Under the pieces are notes generated by a model, which made no database searches, was not told the origin of the DNA, and was given only the letters and a program-made list of their open reading frames with translations. The position numbers and the translations under genes were made by a program. Positions 56,920 through 64,000 of a DNA stretch of 64,000 bases are shown here, piece after piece (within the stretch, counting starts at the first letter, position 1; each line of letters begins with the position of its first letter). The DNA is from Adiantum capillus-veneris (Eukaryota; Streptophyta; Polypodiopsida; Polypodiales; Pteridaceae), in contig CM043969.1 in the NCBI GenBank assembly GCA_014529385.2, positions 15,129,446 to 15,193,445 of the forward strand. Reading direction: 5' to 3'.

Positions 56920-57165
56920 CCTATACTCCAAAAAGGGCTTAGATATTGCCACAAAGTTTACTCTTGTGGTTTGTTAATACAACTTTAGGTATTTGGGGCA
57001 AGATGGGCTTAAGGTTACCTGGTCACTCTGTTTTGTAACTGGGTATGCTACTATACTCCAAAAAGGGCTTAGATATTGCCACAGTTTACTCTTGTGGTTT
57101 GTTGATACAACTTTCGGTATCTGGGGCAAGATGGGCTTAAGGTTACCTTGGTATCCATGTCTTTC
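56920..57165. repeat. tandem ~120-bp direct repeat
   Basis: Two units containing CTATACTCCAAAAAGGGCTT, AGATATTGCCACA, GGGGCAAGATGGGCTTAAGG; a partial third (CACTCTGTTTTGTA) reaches 57220. Confidence 0.9.
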
Positions 57166-57241
57166 TCTTTTACAACTGGGTATTAATGTCTTGTCACTCT
57201 GTTTTGTACCTGGGTATGCTCTTAGATGTGTCCAATTTCAT

Positions 57242-57312
57242 CTGCCACAAGGGCGAGCATTTGCACAGTTCATCAACTGATGGAAAGCCCCAATGTGCGC
57301 CCTTGTGGCAGC
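57242..57312. repeat. inverted repeat 2 between convergent genes
   Basis: Arms CTGCCACAAGGGCGAGCATT and AATGTGCGCCCTTGTGGCAG, loop of about 30 bp. Same arm sequence as the repeat at 56712-56785. Confidence 0.9.
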
Positions 57313-57545
57313 ATATTTTAGGGACTTCCAAGACCTTTACTAGGCACATACATAACTTTGGAAGCCTATATATAACAAAGTATGCATTTTTTAAATTTTA
57401 ATGCCTGCCAGACCCTTTAGTAGTCATAGGAGAAATTATGGTGCTTCTCATACACAATGGAAGCCCAACATATAAGAAATTCAAAACCTTGCAAGAAAGA
57501 GAGTCATAGACAACAAAAAGTAGTTTCATTAAAGAAATCAATGCT

Positions 57546-59149
57546 TTACATGATATCCGGCTTTTGCTTTAGGATCTTTCTAATTACAATTTTCTGGCGC
57601 TTGGCCTTTTGGGGTGGCTCCCTGTTAAGTAAAGTGGTTGTGATTTCTTGGGTGTCATTAACCCCTACAGCTTGGTTCATGCCGACATGGGCAATAAGGC
57701 GCCCGTGAAAGTTTACACTGAAAGTGGATATTGGAAAATCTTTCTTTACAAGCACTACAAGGTTGGCTGTTTGGGCAAGTGTTGTTAAACACAACGCCTT
57801 GGAGAGTGAACGGAGAGCAAAAATGTTGTAGCGACCATTGGGAGAGTAGTCGGCATGGACAAACACCACGGCACCAGTGGGAAGTGTGCCGAGGTACTGA
57901 GCAAGTGCCGCTTGAGGTCCGAACGGCGTCCTCCTCCCCCCTGACCGTTGCACCCAGGCGTCAACCTCCAGAACATCCTGTAGAACATAGGTTTTCTGAG
58001 ATATGGCACAGAATTATCATATAACATTAACAAAATCATTTGTAACAATCAAATGTAAGTGAGCATCTATACCTCTTGTCTACGATCCTCCTCATCGGCA
58101 TCCGGGTGTAAGTAAAGATCCACGCTTGACTTTCCCTTTGGATCAAGCAAAACAGGTGTTGTAGCAGGTGGTGGTGAATCCACTCTTGCGCGTTTAGCCA
58201 AACACATGGCTTGCACGGCCACAAACTCCTCCTCAGAGACCTTGGCCTGCTCGGCCACTGCCACCTCGGCTTGTGCGATCGCCACTGTGTCCGCCAAAGT
58301 ATTCCCCATGGGCAGTAGGAGATCATCGTCATGGGAGGTGGTGGTATCAAGATCATACTTGCCATGGGCATCGAGGATGGCGAAACACTCATCCATGCGA
58401 ATCTCAAAGGATTTCTCCAGATCGTGCATAAACACAAACTCCTCCCCACCCACCACAATGGAGGAGAAGCGGGTAATCTCTTCCTCAGGGATGGCACCCC
58501 GACTGGTGGTTCCTTCTGGCAGTCCGGAGGATGAACCGACTGATGGAGAGGTCTCCAAGAGGCCTTGAATCCCTACAGGGTAGGTCAAGGCAAGCGTCCT
58601 CTCCTCTGCGGATGAGTCAATGGCCGTGGGCTTGGGGTCCTTCACATCAGCCAGTACCCCGCCGATCTGCAAGTGAGGTAGCACTACATCAGGGCCTGCT
58701 GGGCATTCGTGAAGGAGGAAGATCATTATGGCCTGAACAGAGAAAAAAGTGTTTCTGATCCTTCCCTTACGCATTGCTCGCAAATCCACAGCTTCAAGCC
58801 GAACATACTGTCCGACGGGTTGTGCTATGGTGGCAAAGCGTGCAAGCCGCTGATGAAATGGCTTGTCCCCTTGGTAGATGTGGTGGAGAAGGCCTTCAGG
58901 GACCCATTTCCCTGGCCAGTTTGGTAACTCAACAATGAATCTCCCCATGCATGTGGAAATGTATGAAGTAATGTGCTCAAGAGATTGAGAGTGGAGGGTC
59001 AAGGTGGTTTCCAAATCGGGTTGGGTTGTGAAAAATGCTTGAAGCTCAGGGCGATTTGCATGCCCAACCTCAGTAAGGAATGCATCTAAAGCACTAGTAG
59101 CATCCATTTCTTCTCTTTGCGTGATTGGGTATGCTAGGTCTCTCTGCAA
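57546..59149 (-). CDS. intact spliced gene, 502 codons, function unknown
   Basis: Minus-strand gene with exon 1 59149-58073 (359 codons) and exon 2 57977-57546 (143 codons plus stop). A 95-bp intron with GTATAG..CTACAG ends separates them in phase 0. No stop or frameshift in either exon. An alternative start is M at 59110 (MDATSALDAF). The N-terminal 180 residues look globular (LPNWPGKWVPEGLLHHIYQ, GQYVRLEAVDLRAMRKGRIR). The middle is acidic and alanine rich (EVAVAEQAKVSEEEFVAVQA). Exon 2 has VVFVHADYSPNGRYNIFALR and a basic C-terminus KAKRQKIVIRKILKQK that could be a nuclear signal. No family recognised. It converges on the H3-like gene, and the region between carries the inverted repeats. 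Confidence 0.7.
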
Positions 59150-59488
59150 TGCTGGGATGAAAATGGTGAAATGAGGAGGTGGTCCTCCTTATATAGACAT
59201 ATTCCATCTTGAAAAAAAATTAAAAATATGCATTTAAAAAATAAATTTACACCACCTTAAAACTCAAGTACAAAATCAAGTACAACACCTTAAAACTTTT
59301 CAAAATCTTTAATAAAATATCCAATATATAAACGATTAAAGTTACAAGCCAATTCACTTAGACAAGATGATTTCGTCTGTAGCCCAATCTTTGTAAACAA
59401 GCATAGTGGCCTCCATCCACCTTCCAATCTATACAACCAAAAATGGCCAATCAAAATACAAAAACCCACAAAAAATAAGAAAAGGTAG
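59150..59488. other. short spacer between minus-strand genes
   Basis: AT-rich; would hold the promoter of the 502-codon gene and the 3' end of its neighbour. No distinct TATA box position could be fixed. Confidence 0.35.
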
Positions 59489-60683
59489 CTAAGCAAGCAC
59501 AAAGCAGACCTTGCGTTGTTCTAGTTTGAAACTTGCATTACCGACATCCTCGAATCCAATTATGACAAAGTGTTCCCGAAGATTGGCAAGAGTCCAATGC
59601 GGATTCACTGCAACCACCTCCACCTCGTTATTGGACATGCGGACACAAATTTCAAAGGATTGAATCTCTTCAGCTGTCAGCTGCAAGGGTATCCATTTGC
59701 CACATTTGTGCATCCACCTCTCATAGCTAAACCGTGCATACAAGGTGCACCTTGCTTTCAAATACCGAAGGCAAAGTTGTGTGGGGGACACATTGCACTT
59801 ATAACGGTCACCATCATGCAAACCGTCAACATAGCCCCAATTGACACCTAGAATGGTGTCCATTGCATCTATGTCAACTTCTTTGCAAAAAAACATTGTT
59901 GGTGTTTCTACAATCGGTAGAGAGCGGAATGCATGCACAAACAAATGAATGGGACAATGCCAACTGAGACCCACCGATCTGGTTGCCTTACCAAACTTTA
60001 GGGACCCTTGGAAATCTTGCAGCACCTTGCGCTTGAAAGAAAGCAAAGCCCAATGGTTTAGAGTTGGCCATTCTGCACTCTACAATGAGGGTGTCTCCAC
60101 GGCTTCTAGCCTACCATAGCTTTGGCTTGACTTCGGCACCACGTACTTGTGGGAGTACATGAATATTCGCTGCTTGGTAAGTTTTTTCGATGAAACATTA
60201 GGAAACATAAGCTCCCCAATGTGAGCATGCACAACCATGAACGTGCTTGAGAGGCACTCAAGCGACTGCTCCTCAACTAAGGTGGATGGAAAAACATCTT
60301 TACAAATGCCCTTAGTTAAACATAATGATCACATAAACGTAACCATGACATATGCATGGGATAGCTAAACCATGAAAACTTACAATGAGGTGCAAATTGA
60401 GTTAAAGCTCTCTTGAGGTGAAGCTCAGCTGCACTGTAGACGTGTTGCACGATGGCCACCATTCCGGACTTTGTTTCTTTGAATGCCAATAGCCGGCCCT
60501 TCCAATGACGTTCCAATACACCTCGACACCGTACGTGATGAGGTCCAGCACGTGACGGTTGCATGTAGATCCACGCACCCCACCCTTCTTGAATACTTGT
60601 GGGATCCATACCCCCTCTGAGTCTTTTGTGTTGTGCAACACAATCTCCTCTATCTCTGGTTTGGGCCGTCTATGCGTGGACAT
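59489..60683 (-). pseudogene. second minus-strand gene of the unit, function unknown
   Basis: Starts MSTHRRPKPEIEEIVLHNTK at 60683. A frame change near 60520 leads to KGRLLAFKETKSGMVAIVQH and LKRALTQFAPH. A donor GTAAGT lies near 60384. The next exon begins near 60325 (GICKDVFPSTLVEEQSLECL, MYSHKYVVPKSSQSYG). One in-frame TAG occurs near 60088. The frame is then open from 60046 to 59489 (DGDRYKCNVSPTQLCLRYLK, then VVAVNPHWTLANLREHF). The last stretch loosely resembles a ubiquitin-like beta-grasp segment, a weak impression only. No family recognised. Same orientation as the 502-codon gene, 339 bp upstream of it. Confidence 0.5.
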
Positions 60684-60749
60684 GCTTGGGAAGTTGGGCT
60701 TAGGAAGGGATTTGAAAGAGTTGAGTACTGAGGGGAGGGTGAGGTGAGC

Positions 60750-61390
60750 TACCTATGGTGGCTTTGACAATGGAGATAGAGAAAGAGGGGAGGAGTGAGA
60801 GGTAGAGAGGTAGAGAGGATAGTGGAGCTGTGGGCTATGGAGTGTGGGACTGTAGAGGGTTGATGGAGGTGTGAGAGAAGGGGGAGCTATGGAGAGAGAG
60901 GAAGAGAGTGGTGGAAAGCTTTTGGCTATGGTTGCCTTGGCTGTAGAGAGAGAATGGGAGGAGGGAGAAGAGGGAGAGTGTGGGAGAGAAAATTAATGAG
61001 GGAGAGAGAGAAAAGTGGATTTTGGGGGAAAAAATTGACTTTTTAAGTTAGTTTATGTTTTGGGGCAGTTTTGAAGGCAAATGGGTCAACTTTGAAACTT
61101 TTAATTTTTTTTCAATTTTTAGGGTTTTTAAGCATGCACGTTTTTTTTTTGGGGGTCCCTCTCACTTTTATGAAACCTCTCTCCTCCTATTTACGCCCCC
61201 CCCCCCCTCAGCCTACCTCCCACCTCTCTCTAAGAACCAAGCATTGAAGAGGGAGACAATTAGAGGCTGCACCCCTACCATTCCTCCCCCTGTAGGTGAT
61301 ATCCCAAGAGCCTTCTCATTGGTTCTCCCTTAAGCCTTCACTAATCAAAAAGGCCCAAGGAGAGTCCATATTTTTCCTAATGTCTCACAT
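60750..61390. other. GA-rich and poly-C spacer
   Basis: Dense GAGAGG-type purine runs (60770-61010), probably the CT-rich leader of the minus-strand gene, then T/C/G homopolymers including C13 at about 61197-61209. No gene. Confidence 0.5.
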
Positions 61391-62432
61391 CAAGTGGAGG
61401 TTTTAGAGGCTACCATTGTTGCGATTCTGCCATCACTTATTAAAAAGTAGATAGCCATGCAAGCTAAGCTTACGCTTGTGGTTGGATTCAATGTAGAGTC
61501 CCTAATAGATTTGAATTGACCCAATGGATTCAAGGACCACAATTCTTGGACATGGGAGGATAATAAAAAACACCACTTATTTAGCCAAGGGCTTCTACTC
61601 AGTTAGATTCAAGTAAGTCTCTGATATGTCAAACATCTTGGACAAAGGCCCCTTGATATTTAATAGGACCATTGTGTGTGTGGTGCCATGGGAACCAATA
61701 TTTGACTCAGCAAAATCCCTCCAGGGCATACATCGTGTCTGGGTCGAGTTTGTGAGTTTACCTAGCTGGCTCTGGGGATAAGATTAGGTTGCTTGCCAGT
61801 CAGCTAGGAACCCCCTTGTTTGTTCCTATAACAAGAGGGTCCCTTGGAAGATCCTCTAACCAAGTTTTTATAGGTTGGAGTATCTTTAAGTCACCACCAA
61901 AGAGCATGTGATCAATGTTGGAGTTGCACTTATCACTATTCCACTCAATTTTGGGACATACTTCGGGGCGTATTTTGAGTGTAACAAATTTGGGCACTTT
62001 GCCAAGGATTTCCCCACGAAGGTCAATGGGAATAATGATACTACAATGCAAGATTCCAGTGTAGAGTTCGACAACCAGGTCCCTATGAAGGAAGTAGCTA
62101 TGGAAGAGAAGGAGAAACAAATGAAGAGTAACATAGGGGTAGGAGTAGGGGAGCAAAAAGAGGACATGATGTGTGATAATGAAGCCACCAAATTGCAGGA
62201 GAAGCCTGTGGAAAAGAGAAGCCTCAAAATCCCCAAGGGCCTGGGCAAGGATACTCCGATTGTCTTACATGCTTCTACACCAAGATGTCTGACACTAACA
62301 ACTTCGTTGATTGTGCATGTCCCAAGACTGAAGAGGATCAAAAGGGTGAAGGTAGTGGCAAGAGAATCCATATCAGCAATGAATATTAAATCCTTGAAAG
62401 GGAAAGTCTCCTCTCCCCCCCACTCATCTTAA
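61391..62432 (+). pseudogene. LINE ORF1 (DUF4283 / zinc-knuckle type)
   Basis: Nucleic-acid-binding ORF1 of a plant L1-type LINE. The DUF4283-like part shows DKGPLIFNRTIVCVVPWEPI near 61630-61700, then IHRVWVEFVSLPSWLWG near 61720-61780, the usual W.P.FD...VWV..LP..LW pattern. After stops and frame changes, CNKFGHFAKDF near 61978-62010 is a damaged CCHC knuckle with the last Cys replaced. The downstream linker is acidic/lysine rich and open to 62432. ORF2 follows on the same strand. Confidence 0.75.
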
Positions 62433-62588
62433 GGAAGGGACTTATGTTCTCCCGCTGCACAATCCCTTTGAAGCGCTTCACGTGAAGGAACCCCTAGTCA
62501 CTAGAGAACCTCTTGAGTCTCCTAGATTCAGGGAGGCAAAAATGGGGTATGAATCGGATGTTAAGTAATTCATCCCTCTTTCCCAACA

Positions 62589-64000
62589 ATGGAAGTCCTA
62601 GCTATCCAATCATGGAACGTGAAAGTATTGAAGACTCGAAAGAAGCACGGCCTCTTCTGGGAGGAAGTTAGAAAGGATAATGAATCTAATTGCTAGGCCA
62701 TCCAAGAACATCATCTGTATTCTTGTAGCAAAATAAAATAGACATTGGGAATATATGGAGAGGGAGTAGACGGGTTCAGTGGCATCCTCTCTATAGTAGG
62801 CAAGGACCTTGAGCCCAAAGTGGTCATTAATCGCCTTTTTGGGAGAGTCCTAGGAGTGAGAGCTAGCTTGGCAGATCAACCTATCCCCTAGAATGCCAAG
62901 CATAGAGCCAAGTTGTGGATGCACCTTAGGGATTACCCTATTGAAGGAGAGTGGCTAATGATAGGTGACTTTAATATGATGGAGAAGAGCAAGGATAGAA
63001 CAAGCTCATACAATCTGTTGGTAGGTTTTGAAAAAACTAAATGTCTTGGTCTTTGTGAGAAATGGGCTATGATGGACCTATGGGAAGTGGGTCCGTGGAA
63101 CAACATGACGAACTTCACATACACAAGCCTACAGTATGCCTGCATGACTTCTTGGATTCACTACTCCACCAAGCTAATTGGATCCTATCGCTACTTGAGA
63201 TGAACATGCTAACAACAAAGAGACTATCAAACCATCTACCTTTACACATGAACTCAATAAAACCAAAGGGAAGGGGCAGGACCCCAAAGGGAGTAAGAAT
63301 CTGCTTGTCACTGGGGCACACCTATTCAAAGACCCTTTGTTTATAAGGCTTACCAAGAAAGCTTTGAGCAAACTCAATGAAGATATTAAGCTAGAAAAAC
63401 CTAATTCTCGGGACCTCTTTGCTACGAGTATATAGAAAGAGATCAAAAGCTCACGCCCTTGGATGAAAACAACCCGGGAAGAACATAGGAAGCAGCTTGA
63501 AGAAAAGGTTGCTCGTCTAACTTCCAAAAAAGCTACTGGATTGGCCAAAGATGATCCCAAAAGGTGGATGGAAGCTAAAGCCAACCTGGGGGCTGAAATG
63601 CAACTCGAGAAGTTCAAGAGGGCGAGGCTAATATCTAGGGAGACCTTCCTTCAGCTAGAGGCTACTAATCAAGAACATTCCTGTAGGGCCTTGAAAATCA
63701 AGAAAAGCTGGGGCTCCATCCATTCGCTCACAGATGAGAATGTGAATGCTTGGCAAGACCAAGATGAAATGGCTAGGACGATGCTTGATCATCTAAGCCA
63801 AATCATTGGCCAGCCAAAGACCCATTCTCAAGAAATGGATGAAGCTTGAGAGACCTTGCTCGAGAGTGTTAGTAGGAAAATTCCCCAACCCAAAGCCAAT
63901 CTTGAGATGGTCTTTTTGCAAGCTCTTGGCAAGGAGAAGTCCGCGAGGTTGGATGGTTTGACCAGTGAATTCTTCAGAGAGTTCTAGGATGACCTCAAAG
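62589..64000 (+). pseudogene. LINE ORF2: endonuclease and start of reverse transcriptase
   Basis: Begins ATG at 62589 (MEVLAIQSWNVKVLK), the usual N-terminus of an APE-type LINE endonuclease that nicks target DNA. The next block reads CxAIQEHHL, where the catalytic Glu of QE is present. GEWLMIGDFNMMEKSKDR lies at about 62950-63000, and WAMMDLWEVGP then FTYTSLQ follow. Around 63190-63350 a deletion or scramble removes the last endonuclease block (SDH). The linker (63463-63849) is open, and the RT entry KSARLDGLTSEFFREF appears at 63941-63987. The window ends inside RT. In-frame stops occur near 62692, 62740 and 62890. Dead copy. Confidence 0.85.

Noticed and set aside
59489-60683. BAH or ubiquitin-like domain protein
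   Set aside because: The resemblance is limited to a few spaced residues and the gene is frame-broken; not enough to name a family.
51960-61220. G-run at 52.0 kb and C-run at 61.2 kb as terminal inverted repeats of the H3 unit
   Set aside because: Only low-complexity similarity; beyond the homopolymers I could not align the two ends, and no target duplication was found.

Overview
The window is a transposon-dense stretch of a large nuclear plant genome. Evidence for this is a plant-type cytochrome P450 with one phase-0 intron, Copia elements primed by initiator-Met tRNA, a Ty3/gypsy-type element primed by tRNA-Asp, a Helitron, PIF/Harbinger and LINE remnants, and many (CT)n/(AC)n tracts. A seedless vascular plant such as a fern or lycophyte, or another large-genome lineage, fits best; that is inference. 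Only one ordinary host gene is clear: the P450, with exons at 27428-28303 and 34261-34878. Its 6 kb intron has collected LINE fragments and a TTAA-flanked repeat.

Layout. 1-3.4 kb: 3' part of a decayed Ty3/gypsy element (integrase, then a coiled-coil/proline-rich accessory frame) broken by a 204-bp MITE. 5.1-5.4 kb: LTR and primer site of a minus-strand Copia remnant. 6.2-7.2 kb: PIF/Harbinger transposase relic. 8.9-10.3 kb: local tandem repeats. 11.2-25.4 kb: one large plus-strand Helitron-like element with an RPA-like gene (plus a dead second copy), HUH Rep, Pif1-type helicase and a C-terminal endonuclease-exonuclease-phosphatase (EEP) domain. Its helicase is split by a 5.2 kb minus-strand Copia with a perfect 5-bp target duplication. 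35.4-44.1 kb: an old plus-strand Copia holding a nested 5.6 kb LARD-type LTR element (perfect TSD GCTTG) with one intact 645-codon frame and no pol. 45.8-51.5 kb: two Copia half-elements sharing one LTR, with a 1.3 kb TTAA-flanked element cut cleanly into the protease region.

52.4-60.7 kb is the most unusual part. A transposase-like plus-strand gene is followed 141 bp later by a divergent histone H3-like gene, and both converge on two minus-strand genes, one of which is an intact spliced 502-codon frame. Between the converging genes lie two long inverted repeats that share the same arm sequence. No described element with this content is known to me. 61.4-64.0 kb: an L1-type LINE on the plus strand, running off the window edge.

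Most transposon frames carry stops or frameshifts, and several stops fit C-to-T change at methylated CAG/CAA or CCA sites. The P450, the LARD frame, the 502-codon gene and possibly the H3-like gene remain open.
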